64,000 nt of DNA from Gentiana macrophylla. Its lineage: Eukaryota; Streptophyta; Magnoliopsida; Gentianales; Gentianaceae. A program made the translations under genes and the position numbers. Shown here one piece after another: positions 20,391-32,758 of this stretch; within the stretch, counting starts at the first letter, position 1, and each line of letters starts with the position of its first letter. Location: NCBI GenBank assembly GCA_026214975.1, contig JAOBSW010000975.1, forward strand, positions 1 through 64,000, in the 5' to 3' direction. Under the pieces are notes generated by a model that did not search any database, was not told where the DNA came from, and was given only the letters and a program-made list of their open reading frames with translations.

Positions 20391-23300
20391 ACCAACGGTC
20401 AATTTTATATATAAATAATTTTTTATTCATGTCGAGTTTTACATTTTAGAAGTCGAGTTTTACGTTTTGAGTCCCTACAGGTTATCTCGCTTCGTCGAAA
20501 ATTCGATTTAAAAAAATAATAATAATAAAAAATAAAAAATAATAATAATAATATTTATTCGGTCGACCGAGAGACCTCATTCGGTCGACCGAGAGTTTAT
20601 AATTTTTTGTTTTGTTTTGTTTTTGTTCGATCGCTTTTTACGGTTTACGATTTGTTTTCGAGTGCGGAATTTCGCGCGTGTCTGTTTATCCCCGTATGTT
20701 TAATCCGTAGGTCTCGATAGTAGCATGGGAAACCATGTTAAAATCGATCTATGGCTTGTTTGTTTTTGTTTTCTTACTGTTTGCGAAACCAGAGAAACAA
20801 TAATCCAAGTCGATAATTTTCAAAGCTGAGAAAATAACCCAACAACATGTGGAGCTACGAATCTACAATGGGAAAAGCAATGGAAGCAATACCTTTAAAG
20901 CACCAAGATGGCTTAAATTCTTCGTGGTACAATGTTGAAGGCAAGGTACTACCTTTTTGCTTATGTTTTACTACCTTTTGGTTTTTGAGCATAAGTTAGC
21001 CTATACATGAACCTTAGTATGAATCTTGGCCCGGAGTGGTTTGTAAGATTAATTCTATTAGTGTGGAAGGTTACGCCCCAAATCTGTCTCATCTAGAGGG
21101 TGTGGGAAACATGTAGTCGTTGAAAGGAAGCAAAGTGAAAAAGAGTTCCTCGTAGTTCGTTAAAATCTCATTGTCCTATGCATGAGATTGCCTTCTAACG
21201 CCGAGGGAGCAACAAATCGTGTAGTTAAGCATTCACAATCTAAAAGAAGACGTTGAGTTTTGAAAGAACGCAATCTTCGGCTTTCGTTGATGTTTATGGT
21301 GATGGCTTCTCGGTGAACCCACCTTAAACAGAAACGAGATTACGCTTTGGGTGACAATTTAGAAATCGGAGACTCTTAGTACATAGGTTCGGAAATGGTT
21401 TAACCATGGCTGGGCGAGTTCAACCGAGCTTCGGCTCAATCGACTCCCTCCACGTGTGATGTATGTTACTGGTGATAGTTCAACAAGACTTAGCATAGCC
21501 GATAAGCCTTCGGGCTAAGCGGGGCTTATCTTGACGGATTGGCCTGAACTGTCACATATGTTCCAACGAATAAGACGGCATAGGCTTGCCTACATAACCG
21601 ACCTTATTCAGAGTACTTTGATTCATTGTTTCTTATTGTCAAGGCCAAAACCGTATGTTAGCCGAGTTTCTTAGAATTCACTAATTCCTAAAATGAGAGC
21701 CGAGGTAAGAGCTTTGTATAAATGGTATGGATAAATGTCGTTTCCTAGGTCTCACAACCAAGGGAAGGGTATTAATCCGCAAAAGCGACAAGCCACCTCT
21801 AATAGTGCTCAGAGGGTCAAAGTCTGGCGATCCAAGAATGATAACTGACAAGGATACTTTTGGAAAGTCGAGCTGAGGGCTTTAAACTCAGAACTACTTC
21901 TTTAAAACCCTTAGGATTTCCTTTTAGGATTATAGGTTTTGTTTACTTTGAGTCAAATAAGAGTAACGTGAAATATGTTGAGGTTTTTTATTTTGCCGTG
22001 TTCCGATGGCCATTGGGCTAAGGATGTGCAAAACTTTTTTACTCAATATAGGCAACGTGAATTAGAGTTTCTTAGGAGAGTCGAAAAATTGCTAAAGAAA
22101 AGGAAATTTAGCAATCCACCTTAAGATGGAAGCATTAAGAGAGCTTGAGAATTATTGAAAATGTAACAGAGAATGATTGGTGCAATTTTGGTCAACTTCC
22201 AAAACCTTTTAGAATGGTGATCCAAGTGAAAATTCAAAGTGGTGTGCAATTCATTCTGCAACTATCCTTATCTTTCCCTTTACACTTTTTCACCTTCAAA
22301 CTTTTCGATCCTCTCACCAATCTACCCCAACAGTTCACATTTCTAACCATTCTTTCATCGCCTCTCTTTCTTTCCATCCGTTTCACTCTCCCACTCAATC
22401 TCAATGCCTAAACCATTTTCAACCCACCCATAAACACAATTTCTTACCCACCCTTTATCTTTTCTTCCCGTCCTTATGTGTATCTTTTTCTAAACCCATC
22501 ATATTCTCAACCTCCATTTTGTTTACACAATACCTTTGTCTTGCGGAATTTGAAATATTGCTATGTTTTAATGATTATGTTTTTCATGATCCTAGTTGGG
22601 GTAAGTGTAGCTCTGACCCTAGCTAGATTTTAAAGGTTTTTGGTTCGATCACAGTACAACTTATCTTTCTACCGGAAGTTTTAAATTTCACATTTTTCCG
22701 ACTATTCCGGCATTTCTAGATGATAAGTTTTGTTCTGAACTATCGCACCGATCCGACCTTGTTGATGACGGTTATGACTTTTACGTGATACATTGGGTTA
22801 TTAGTAATTTCGAGGAGTAGTTACATCTCCCTAAGTTGTTGATATCCAATGCAAGCGAGAAGCGTCTGCGCTAAGTATTTGATTTTATCTTTAGCCAATA
22901 GGTCGCGTTCAATCTGTTATACCTTACCAAGTTTCTCTTTTCCTGGATTGAATACCTTTTCGATCGAGTCACCCTCGTGTTTTCCCACGTCGGGTAATGC
23001 TTTTTGATCTTTGTCTTCTCCACCCGGTTTTAAGAATATTTAGGCGGTGGAGGTTGTAGATGAAGACCACCATCTTTAGTTGCTTGTTTATTTTTCTTTC
23101 TATTTAGTATTTTTCTTGTCTTTGGTTGTATAAAATAAAGTGGCTTAAAATGTTTTTTGGTATTCATACCTAATTACTGCCACATTATTTTATCACTTCC
23201 ATAGACATGGTGTTATTAACGGTTTCGTGGAGTTTGTCTGCTTATACAGGTTTTCACTTGCTTCTCCACAACGTGCTGACATTTACTCTGATATTGTTCC

Positions 23301-24338
23301 TTTACTCGAGAGCCGTTTCCAGAGCTAAGTCTTTTTCTTACCTTCTCATTTATTTTTGTCATTGAGGACAATGCCATGTTTAAGTGGGGGGTAGGAGACT
23401 TAGCTATGTTATGTTATGATTGAAATTTGAATGAAACGGTAGAAAAATTGAAAAATTGAAAATTTGAATACATACCATATTACGTATCTCGTACCCTTAG
23501 AATTGTGAGTTCCTAGCTAAGAATTGATAGGAAAGGAACCAAGTTGCATGAGTACGTGATCATTTTATACTTATGTTAAGTAAATTTAAGGATATTCATG
23601 CTCGTTGTTGCAAGTAGTTATTTATTATTCAATTACTCCACCTGTGAATCGAGTATACCGCGCAGATCATAATAACTGAAGAAATTATGTGTACATTGCA
23701 TAGATGATTGGTTATGTAAGCTTAGTGTCAATATCTATCTGCTGATGTATTCTGATATTCTTGCCAACAAAAGCGGATTAATAAGCTTGAGACGTACCTG
23801 TGTTTAAGCAAAATGTTAGACACTGGGCTTGTAGTAACATTACCAAAGTAGCCCCGCGCTTGTGGTAATATTCGATGCTATACATGATCTAAGATAGGGG
23901 GATACTCTAAAAAGTTTTCTTCCTTGAGATTGATAGTATTTGAAAAATATGAAGATATGAAAAGAATATTCAACTCTTTAAGAGGCTTTGAGTAGTACTC
24001 GGTCTCCAAGTCCAAAACCCTATAGATACGCTCTTGCTTATTGCTCTAGTGCTTCAAAAATTTAAAGGCTTGAGAAGTATGAATCTTTGAGGTTGGTAGG
24101 TTGAGATTACGAAGTTGGCATAAACTCTAATCTTGCTACTGAATATATAAAACTAAATGCACATGCACACATCACTTGATTCATAGTGAGTAGTGAATAA
24201 TGGATATCTTATGAGCATGACTAGTATGAGTTGACTTGAGCTTCGCGTATGTATGACCTCGACCATGGGAAATGTTGTCTTGGGAAATGACTTATTGATG
24301 CTTTGTTCGGGACGATCAAAGTCTAAGTGGGGGGTAGT
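20391..24338 (+). other. Non-coding interior of element C
   Basis: Leader palindromes TCGGTCGACCGA lie at 20559-20570 and 20581-20592. At 20847-20999 there is a 50-codon frame (MWSYESTMGKAMEAIPLKH) in the position of gag, with a GT-type donor inside it (AAG|GTACTA). I do not recognise it. The internal polypurine tract is at 23362-23395 and the terminal tract at about 24311-24338. The remaining 3.5 kb holds only short frames and looks like decayed or non-coding sequence. Confidence 0.6.
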
Positions 24339-24554
24339 TGATGACGGTCAAATTATACCCGTAAAAGTCATCAACGTTGACCTTAAATCGAGATTAATAA
24401 TATGTATTTCATATTAAATCACATGTTTATATTTATTATTTAATGTTAAGTGATTATTAATATGATATTTGGTATTTAGCCGTTTTCATTATTAAAAGCC
24501 GATTTATTGTGCGATAAATGCTGATTTTGTAGATCACGACAAATCGAGAGGATA

Positions 24555-24559
24555 AATGT
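24555..24559. repeat. Target-site duplication AATGT of solo LTR D (partner 26122-26126)
   Basis: The uninterrupted 5' LTR of C reads GATAAATGTCATTC here. AATGT flanks D on both sides. Confidence 0.9.
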
Positions 24560-26121
24560 TGTCACGGATTTTATCAATACAAAACAAACAAGTAATATGA
24601 TTTATAATCCGGTATCTCCCCAAGTATAAGGATCGTAGTATAGCGATTGATACCGGAGTCGATCACAGGGAATCGAGGTTGTTTAATCTAGTTTTATTGA
24701 TTCTTCCTAAGAACGTCACAACACAAAACAAAACTAAAAACGAAAACAAACAAATAAAGCTGGACGGAGGATCAACAATCCAAAGCCAGGAAAGATCGCT
24801 TGCGAACCGGACTAACTAAACTAATTGTAATCTATAAACTAAGGAAACAACTCAATTAATTTAACGAAGAACAAGCAATGATCCACCTATCTCACAACTC
24901 TCAACTTCTACCCTAGATCGTTTGGTGAAGATTAAATAAAGGTTGTGGTTCACCTATCAAAGGTATGAACTTCTACTCTAAGTAGATAATCCGCCTATCA
25001 ATCTCTCATCTCTCGATCTATAAGATTGATGCTATCAAAACAAGGTGTAAGATCTCTCAATCTAGCAACCTAGAAATTCAACCTATCAACTCTCGTTATA
25101 TATAGGTTAAAAGTCTAATCTTTCCTATGGTGATCTAGGTTTACATCGATTTTCATCATATAGTAAACATCAACATGCAATTAATCTCTCGATTTCAATT
25201 GCAACATAACAAATAAACATCGAAAGAAACAACTTTAATTTAAATACTCACAAACATCCAAAGATTGAAATTGAAAACGTTGCGGAGATTGGCTTCACAT
25301 GCTTGTTCAAGGAAGCCTTAGCTTCTAATCATCACCGAAATCGATCAACAAAATAAAAGGAATAAAAAGATGTTTTTGACTGAAAAGAAACAACAAAAGT
25401 CGCCCCCAAGGGGCTTGTGGCCGCCTAGGGTCGAAATATGGTGATTAGGGTTGGAGAAATCGCGCCTATTTATAGGTTTTTAGGTCGGTTTCGCTGAGTC
25501 GGTGCCATGGACGCCCGTCCACTAGCTTGGACGCTCGTCCAGCCTCTATGAACGGAGAATGAACGCTCGTTCAGTACGCGTCTGAACTCTCTGAATGTAA
25601 AATACGATTATGGACGCCAGTTCACTTTTATGGACGCCCGTCCACTACTCAGCTCCAGTATTTTGCTCATAACTTCACTTCTAGGGCTCCGAATGAGGTG
25701 ATTCAAGATGCGTTGGAAATCTATTTAAATCCTCTACAACTTACATCAAGACAACTTTCCCTGAAAGTGGCTACAAAAGTGGACAAAATCCCCATGAAGT
25801 GCCTGGTTCCGGTTTCTTCAATGATTCTTCACTTAAACATCTTTCAACTCTTCCATCTTCATGTGATCATCGTTTAAGCTCCTTACTCATCATGAAAACG
25901 TATCTAACAACATGATAGAAACATGAAAAATGTAACATCATACGAATAAACATAAAACCAGCAATTAAACACATAATTTAATCACTTTTGCAATTAGACC
26001 CTTAAAAACATCACTCGCTTAATATTTCAATATAAAGGCCAATTCCTATGCAAATAATATAAATACGGGGAAAATCATCGTAAAATATATCGTTATAAAA
26101 CGTACAAAATCACCCTTAACA
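24560..26121 (-). mobile_element. Solo LTR D, related to the LTRs of A and B
   Basis: 1562 bp. On the minus strand it begins TGTTAAGGGTGATTTTG and ends CCGTGACA. It has a CCTATAAATAGG box (about 25464-25475) and GGACGCCCGTCC-type dyads upstream (25509-25520 and on to about 25652). There is no PBS, interior or second LTR, yet a perfect 5-bp duplication is present, so it is the product of LTR-LTR recombination. It is more diverged from A and B than they are from each other. Confidence 0.9.
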
Positions 26122-27719
26122 AATGTCATTCAATCAATGGATCTCAAGATAATAAGGAAGAAAATCAGAGCATTAATCAAGAGATAAATTAGAGAAATCA
26201 GATCAACACGCAAGCGTGGAGTGGGGAGCAAGATAGACGAGAAAAGCGATTAACGTGTGCAAATGTTAGGTTCGGTCGACCGAGCCTATAGCCCGATCGA
26301 CCGAGTGTGAACCGGGCGGTTTCCGGCTTATATCGTGCTTATCTTCTAGAACCACCCTAAGTCGGCAAAAACCTCTATATAAGCAAGCAGCTACGAAATT
26401 GTAAAGACACACCTTAGACACCAACACATACCTTAGAATATCATTCAATAAAATCACTCTATTCATATCTTGATACAATGTAGAATAATTTGAGGGTTTC
26501 CAGAGTTTAAGGGCTGCAAATTATGTAAGCCTTTATTTTCTGTTTCTTTCTTTTAATTAATCCCTCCCAATTATGCTTTATCGTTTGAGTTAATTAATCA
26601 TAGCTAGATGATGTAGATCTAGGCTATGACGTTGGGGATGTGGCGAAGCCTTGTCTATGAGGGTCCCATAACCTACGTCATATGTTTAACGTCTATTCAT
26701 GAATCTGCTTGGTTTAATTAATGTCTATCTAAGTAGTTTATATGATTTCTTTACTGAGTTCTTGTTTGTCTACATTACGTATGATGAAAGCATTGAGAAA
26801 TATATTCTAGGATGTAATCTGGGGATGAAATCGTTTGGGTGACCGAATGGAATCATTCGGTCGACCGAAAGTGTCTATCTTTCGATCGACCGAGCCCCTA
26901 TTTGTCTACATTAGTTAGTCCGCCACGTCTTTATGGTAGGTTTAGCTTAGTAGGATTTATTATCTCGTAGGTATGGCCACGGCCACGTTGCTCGTCGATT
27001 TTAATTAGCGTCACGATTAGGAAATACCAATATAGGGTTCCTAGGTTGGCTCATGAATGATCTTCCGGGGCTTTCGGTGAGATCTAGGTAGGTTTTGTAT
27101 TAGGAATTGGCGTCACCTAGTTATACGTAGTTCGTAAACTAGCATGAGACCTAAAAGGTAATTGTTAGTTGGGACGAGGGCTTGAGCGATCGTTTAGTAA
27201 GTACGCCTAACCATAGGAATGTTGCCTGGACGAGGTGTACGGTTAATATCGGCATCCTTAGTGTCGTAGCGTGTGAGTTATATGAGATGGAGGCCTTAAA
27301 AAGCGAAGTCACGTAACAATAACACGGTGATCTAGTAACCTAACGGTACTAAGTCAAGTTAAAGAGGATGACTCCGTAGCCAATCTAAGATAGATACAAA
27401 GCGGATTGACAGTTAATAAGTTCGAGTTTATTATATAAATTATCTAGGTCCAAACGATCTGAGACTATAATTGGGGAGGTTAATTACGTTGTGTCGAGTC
27501 GTGTGTCTTTACTTTTCTTGTCCTATGTTGGTCGTAGACCGCCTTTATGTCCTTGACATGTATAATTAATTGTTTATATATGGAATGACCCACAATTGGT
27601 TCCCTGTGGGATCGACCTTGATTCACTATAGCTATACTACGATGGGCCTAGTCCTCTTGCTAGTATTGGTTTATGGTGGTCAAGTATTTTATAACCTGAT
27701 TGACCACGTCATCAACGTG

Positions 27720-28857
27720 CTACCTCCGCCTCAGTCTCAGTCTGACCCGAAGACCTACTCTTCTCTCTCTGTATAGGCCTCGGGTTCTTAGGTTTAATAT
27801 CCGGCCTATACTCAGGAACACCGGCATCCACACATAGGCTATGTAGCAAGTAGGGAACAATCAAACACCGGGTATAGACTTGCTGATTGGTCGCGATCTC
27901 ATCAAATAAGGCTTGGCCGACATCGACATTCAACCCGAAATTCAATGCGTACAACATCCCAATGTCACCAATGTGGAAATGTGTGAGGTTGTTCTTTGGC
28001 AACAACCTACTCTGTATGAAGCGACACTGGACCTTCCAGTCCTCGGACCACGTCGTAGTCACCAACTCCTTTCGATCTCCACCCGGCCTTAGTGTCCACG
28101 GAACATCCGGGCACACTTTCAACCGCAACTCCTCTAACGGATCCTGGCCGGCATCCCGCCTCCTCTTAATCTCCTCCTTGTAATCCAAACCCTCGAAAGA
28201 CGCTAAACCGTACTTCTCGTTAATGACTTTCGGGGTGAATGGAACCTTGACCCCTCTCACCATCACAACTCCGGTTTCCAAGTCCGTCTCTGAACAGTTG
28301 CTATAAAACTCGCGAACTAGTGTATCATTCACCGGAGTAAGTGGCATACGCATCAATGCATCCCATTTCCTATCCCTCAAAAGCTTCACAAACGCCATAT
28401 CAACCTTTGTTTCCAAAACCGCCCTCTCTATTAACATCGTCCGTGACTGATAATGTTTGGTAAAAGCCTGGTAAGCCTTAAGGCTGATAAATCTACGAGC
28501 CAAAGGAATAGGAGGGCCAGGAGGTCTAACGGTTGTCCTAACCGGTTCAGCTCTCGTACTTGCCTCCTCCTCGTCTAGGAACATTCTCAGCGAGTTCGAC
28601 TACAGATGACGCTCCACCTCTCGAACCCTAGGCATCCTTACTAGAGGCACATCCTCCTCATTATCCGACCACGGCGTGAGGCGCATCTCGTAGTTGTGCT
28701 CTAGCTTGACTGTGTACAGCCCTAGGAGGTTGGTCTCGTATACTAACACCTCGGTTTGAATCAACTACGAGAAGATCTACCGCCTTCCTCTTCTTACTAG
28801 GCTCTGAGCCACATCCTTACCATGCCTCTTAACCACTTTGCCTTAACTACGGACCAT
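27720..28857 (-). pseudogene. ORF3 of B, N-terminal and core part
   Basis: ATG at 28857 (minus) with a frameshifted basic N-terminus, then an open frame from 28584 (about 290 codons, the last few running into C sequence). The core has YQAFTKHYQSRTMLIERAV, WDALMRMPLTPVNDTLVREF, MVRGVKVPFTPKVINEKYGL and CPDVPWTLRPGGDRKELVT. This is the longest open copy of the 'putative plant transposon protein' domain in the window. It is truncated by element C and continues at 18554. Its biochemical function is unknown. Confidence 0.78.
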
Positions 28858-29437
28858 GATTCAAGCCTAAAGTAAACCAAAACAACCCCAAATCAAAGCA
28901 AGGTACCCGTTTAACATCCAAATCGGGATTTCAAATCAACCATACCACAACCACAACCATAATCATCACCAAACAACCCATTCATCACCCATCACAACAC
29001 CATATCACCATAACAGTGCAGAAAGAAACACAAAACCAGAAAAAAAAACGAATTAAGGTAATATTCAAGAGAACGAGCCGACCCAAAGATCAAACTCACA
29101 AAAACGTGAATAAAATCTAGAAAAGTTGTTACTAACTTACCAAGCAAGGTGAATAGATGCTGATCGAGATGAAGATGAGTCCAAACAACACAAATTTGGC
29201 CACCAAAATCGAATTTTTCCTTCAAAAAGTCGGACTGGAAAGGGTCCTGATTCTCCAAAAAGATCGTGTGTTGGGGAATTTGTCTATGAAAATCGAAGAG
29301 AGGGGATCAAAAGCGGCTTATAGCACTTTGAATCGCTCGAAATGGTTTAGAATCGAAGATTTTAGGTCAAAAGGAGGGAGAGGAAACGGTTTTGCGGTTT
29401 GAAATCTTGAACAATGAAGGTTCATCCGTTGAGGGAG
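28858..29437 (-). other. Leader of ORF3 in B with conserved splice donor
   Basis: Minus-strand donor CTTG|GTAAGTTAGT (G of GT at 29140) as in A, and a candidate acceptor TTTACTTTAG near 28869-28878, directly before the ORF3 start. Frames that run across it in both A and B follow the nucleotide similarity and are not good coding candidates. Confidence 0.45.
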
Positions 29438-29665
29438 TATATATAGTCAGAGGCTGGACGGGCGTCCAAGAAACCGGACGGGCGTCCACTGTGAAATTAG
29501 ATGAAGGCGGGACGGGCGCCCGATTATTGACGCCTTCGTCCAAGAGTTCAAATCACATACTGAGATTGGAGGGAAAATATCGAGGCGGGAGTACTGAGCT
29601 TAGTGGACGTTCGTCCAATAATTAGTCATGACGGAATGGCGTCGGACTTCTACGGACGGGCGTCC
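29438..29665 (-). promoter_or_regulatory. Internal promoter candidate of B
   Basis: TATATATA at 29438-29445, with dyads such as GGACGGGCGTCC (29476-29487) upstream on the minus strand to about 29665. It mirrors 11584-11805 of A. Confidence 0.55.
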
Positions 29666-29830
29666 AAGGTAGAATTATGCAAAAAGAAACATGAAATTTC
29701 ATACAATTTAAATTCAAATTTTCACTTTCTTATTAAAACTTAATTAAAACTTCAAAGATACAAATAGACATCAACGCCGTACATAAAAGTACTAGACAAA
29801 AAACAAAATAGAAAACAGAAAGAAAAACAG

Positions 29831-29875
29831 TGGGTTGCCTCCCACCAAGCGCTTTTGATTTACGTCGTTTGCTCG
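29831..29875 (-). promoter_or_regulatory. Hairpin motif 2 of B
   Basis: Minus-strand stem TGGG/CCCA with loop AGGCAA at 29831-29844, preceded by the GAGCAAACGACGT and AAAAGCGC blocks. Confidence 0.7.
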
Positions 29876-29894
29876 ACGAAACAACCTAAGAACG

Positions 29895-30308
29895 CTAGTC
29901 ATCGTAAATGGCCGACCAATCTATCACTCGAATGAGACGGCGGAGCATGTCAATTGCCGGAGGGAAATCATACTCATCTTGTAAACCCCAGTCCTCACCA
30001 GCTACATCAACACCTCGAAAATGTTCAGCTTACAGCACTAGCGCTAAATCTGTCAGCATCGGATCATTGAGGATCGTGTACGGACGTCCAAGAGCCTCCT
30101 GTAACTCCTCAGTAGTGAAGTCTCCACCTCCCGAACAGCGGGGAACAATGAGAACATAGGTTACAGTCTTGACGCGGGTACTAATATCAAAATCTACGTG
30201 CAAAACGATAGTCCCTCCCGGTCCGTCATCTACAGTAATCAGTGGGATCCTCCTAAGGAAAGGTAACTCCTCTGGTAGAACTCCGAAATCCATATCTAGA
30301 AAGCACAC
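29895..30308 (-). pseudogene. Small ORF between pol and ORF3 of B
   Basis: Open from 30308 to about 30030 (MCFLDMDFGVLPEELPFLRR; the alternative start MDFG at 30293 matches A), then a TAA. The colinear frame resumes (DFPPAIDMLRRLIR-like) to TAG at 29895. From 30293 this is 399 nt, against 402 nt in A. The family is unknown. A single premature stop or local indel breaks it. Confidence 0.55.
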
Positions 30309-30427
30309 TAACTGACAGATATAAACAAAAACAAAACTTAATAAGGCTAAAACTTAGTAAACTGAAATACTAAACTTAAATACTAAAACTACAAAAGCAA
30401 AACCAAAACAACTAAAACTAACGATAT

Positions 30428-30476
30428 CTAGGATGCCTCCTAGTGGCGCTTTTGTTTAATGTCGTTAGCTCGACAC
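30428..30476 (-). promoter_or_regulatory. Hairpin motif 1 of B, after pol
   Basis: Minus-strand stem CTAGGA/TCCTAG with loop GGCA at 30428-30443, preceded by GAGCTAACGACATTAAAC and AAAAGCGC blocks. Same as 10799-10844 of A. Confidence 0.7.
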
Positions 30477-30727
30477 CGTTTAAACTCAGCCTGGATCAGG
30501 CCACTTGACCTTTCTGCCAGACACTACCTCGTCCAGACTTTGATCAGTAGTTTGGCTGCAGAAACAGCACCTAACACATGGGGTAAAACCTTTAATAGCT
30601 TTCCAAACACGTTTAAACTTCCCCATGGTTGACTTCTTCATTCTCCGAGCCTTCGATGACGTTTGGTGGACGCCCTCTCAAATTCTTCCATATCCCAACT
30701 ACCGGCTAGAAACTTCTTGATTGACCA

Positions 30728-31132
30728 CTACTGACCATCCTCTCGAAAGCAGTCGGGTGAAAACTCGTCAAATTCTTCGACTTCCGTAGCACCACACCCG
30801 AGGATATCGAGGAAACGGACAATCAAAGGTTTCTCTTTAGGTTCACCAATATAGTGCTTGCACCTTTGACCATTCACTCGAAATGGGTTACTGCTATAAC
30901 CACGAAGTTCTAGAACGCCTCCAGGAATGATTTGGAGAATCTCGAAGGGACCGGACCAACGTGTCCTCAACTTTCCAGGAAACAAATGTAACCTAGAATT
31001 GTACAGAAGAACTTGTTCGCCGACGTGGAATTCTCTCTTCTTAATCTTAGCATCGTGGAGTAGCTTCATCTTATCTTTACTGATCCTGGCACTTTCATAG
31101 GCCTGGAGTCTAAATTCGTCTAATTCATGCAA
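30728..31132 (-). pseudogene. Integrase C-terminal domain of B
   Basis: 134-codon frame with HVGEQVLLYNSRLHLFPGKL and the GPF-type motif RWSGPFEILQI, followed by an acidic tail. It is in the same frame as the integrase core and is separated from it by one in-frame TAG (about 31133-31135), so one change separates the two parts. This domain usually contacts DNA in Ty3-type integrases. Confidence 0.8.
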
Positions 31133-31135
31133 CTG

Positions 31136-31921
31136 CTACAGTCGATGCTTACCGCAGGATTGGGAATCAAAGTTCAAAAACTTTGTAGCCCAATAAGCTC
31201 TATGCTCTAACTCAACTGGCAGATGACATGGCTTACCATAAACCATTTGATATGGAGATGTACCCATAGGAGTCTTATAGGCAGTTATGTATGCCCATAG
31301 TACATCATCCAATTTCAAACTCCAGTCCTTCCTATGACTGTTAACCGTCTTTTCCAGGATCTTCTTAATACTTTGGTTGCTCCTTTCAACCTGACCACTA
31401 GTCATCGGATGATATGGTGTGCCAGTTTTGTGACGAACACCATACTTTTCAAGGACTTTCTCTAGGGGTCGGTTGCAGAAGTGCGTCCCTTCATCACTGA
31501 TCAAGGCACGTGGACATCCAAACCTCACGAAGATGTTCTTCTTTAAGAATTTCATTACTGTCTTATGATCATTGTGAGGAGTGGCTTGAGCCTCCACCCA
31601 TTTTGACACGTAATCTACGCAGACTAAGATGTATTTGTTACCACAAGATGATGGGAATGGTCCCATAAAATCGATACCCCATACATCAAAGACTTCGCAT
31701 TCTAAGATGGGTTTCAAAGGCATGTCGAAACGCCTTGTTAGAGTACCAGTTCTTTGGCACCTATCACAAGCTTTACAGAAAGCCTCTGTGTCCTTAAAAA
31801 TCGTGGGCCAATAGAAACCGGATTGGAAGATCTTAAGCGGTTTTCCATGGACCAAAGTGGCCTCAAGTGGGTCCTTTGTGGCATTGCTCAATAATATCAC
31901 GTTGCTCGGATTACGGAACAC
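31136..31921 (-). pseudogene. Integrase zinc-finger and catalytic core of B
   Basis: Best integrase in the window, 261 codons open. Visible in order: the zinc-binding part with CKACDRC; the core with [13 protein letters not shown] (first Asp), [13 protein letters not shown] (second Asp) and [12 protein letters not shown] (Glu); then [20 protein letters not shown] and [15 protein letters not shown]. This is the D-D-E transferase that inserts element cDNA. It ends at an in-frame TAG before the C-terminal domain. Confidence 0.85.
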
Positions 31922-32758
31922 ATCTTCTCAAAGCAAACCATCTTTACAAATCTTAAAAGATAAGGTTCATCCCAAGCGAAGATTTTAAATCAGAGAAGAA
32001 CTTTTCTTCTCACGATAAGACATTTCGGATCGAGATATCGGGCATGAAGGTAATTGACAATGGAAGAACACCATGGAACATCGGGAGAACAACCGTCAAT
32101 AAGCATAATGTTCTCTAGAGGAAAGTAAAGATCTATATCATCTGGGTCATCCTTTTCCTCACTTAACATTCTCAAAGCGTGATCAGCCACTACGTTTTCA
32201 CTACCCTTTTGTCTTTAATTTGAACATCAAACTCTTGTAGGTCGAGTATCCACGCAGTAAGCGCGGTTTGGCCTCTTTCTTAGTCATCAGATAATGCAAA
32301 GCAGCGTGATCAGTCCACATAACTACGTGAGCTCCTAACAAGTAACTACGAAACTTGTCCATAGCAAAGACTACGGCCAATAATTCCTTTTCAGTGGTCG
32401 TGTAGTTAACTTGAGAAGGATTCAATGTGTGACTGGCGTAATAGATTGGCTGGAATTTCCCGTTAAGCCTTTGTCCTAAGACTGCACCAACAACATAGTT
32501 TGATGCGTCGCACATAAGCTCAAAGGGTAAGTTCGGTCAAAGCGATATAAGAATTGGAGCGAGATATTAAGCGATTTTGAGCTCCTCAAACGCCGCTTGC
32601 GCTCTCATCAAAATTGAACTCAACGTCGTCCTTAAGTAAAGTAGGCAGGGCTTGGCTATCTTGGAGAAGTCTTGAATGAATCTTTCAAAAACCGACGTGT
32701 CCAAGAAAACCTCTCACTTCACGCACATTCTTGGGATAGCTCATCTTCTCAATAGCTT
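31922..32758 (-). pseudogene. RNase H and connection of B (broken)
   Basis: The RNase H frame at 32201-32515 has [16 protein letters not shown] (Asp), TTEKELLAVVFAMDKF (Glu) and WTDHAALHYLM (Asp). Frameshifts separate it from the RT connection (about 32520-32758, DFSKIAKP-like, out of frame) and from the linker to integrase (31990-32190). Confidence 0.78.

Larger units (their letters stand above)
18560..27714 (+). mobile_element. Element C: non-coding LARD-like LTR retrotransposon with tRNA-Asp PBS
   Basis: 9155 bp including solo LTR D and its duplication; about 7.6 kb native. LTRs are 18560-20366 and 24339-27714 (the latter interrupted), with PBS 20373-20390 and a terminal polypurine tract before 24339. 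The 4.0-kb interior shows no gag, protease, RT or integrase. It keeps the Athila-type PBS and the internal polypurine string, so it is probably replicated in trans by a related autonomous element. Its LTR starts TGATGACGGTCAAATT and is unrelated at the start to that of A and B. Confidence 0.88.
24339..27714 (+). repeat. 3' LTR of element C, interrupted by solo LTR D
   Basis: Matches 18560-20366 when 24560-26126 is removed. The upstream palindrome pair is at 26272-26283 (perfect) and about 26293-26304 (altered). Confidence 0.9.

Noticed and set aside
20222..20449. MFIYGMTHNWFPVG frames in both C LTRs (20222-20449, 27570-27776)
   Set aside because: They lie in R/U5 of the LTR and are open only because the two LTRs are near copies.
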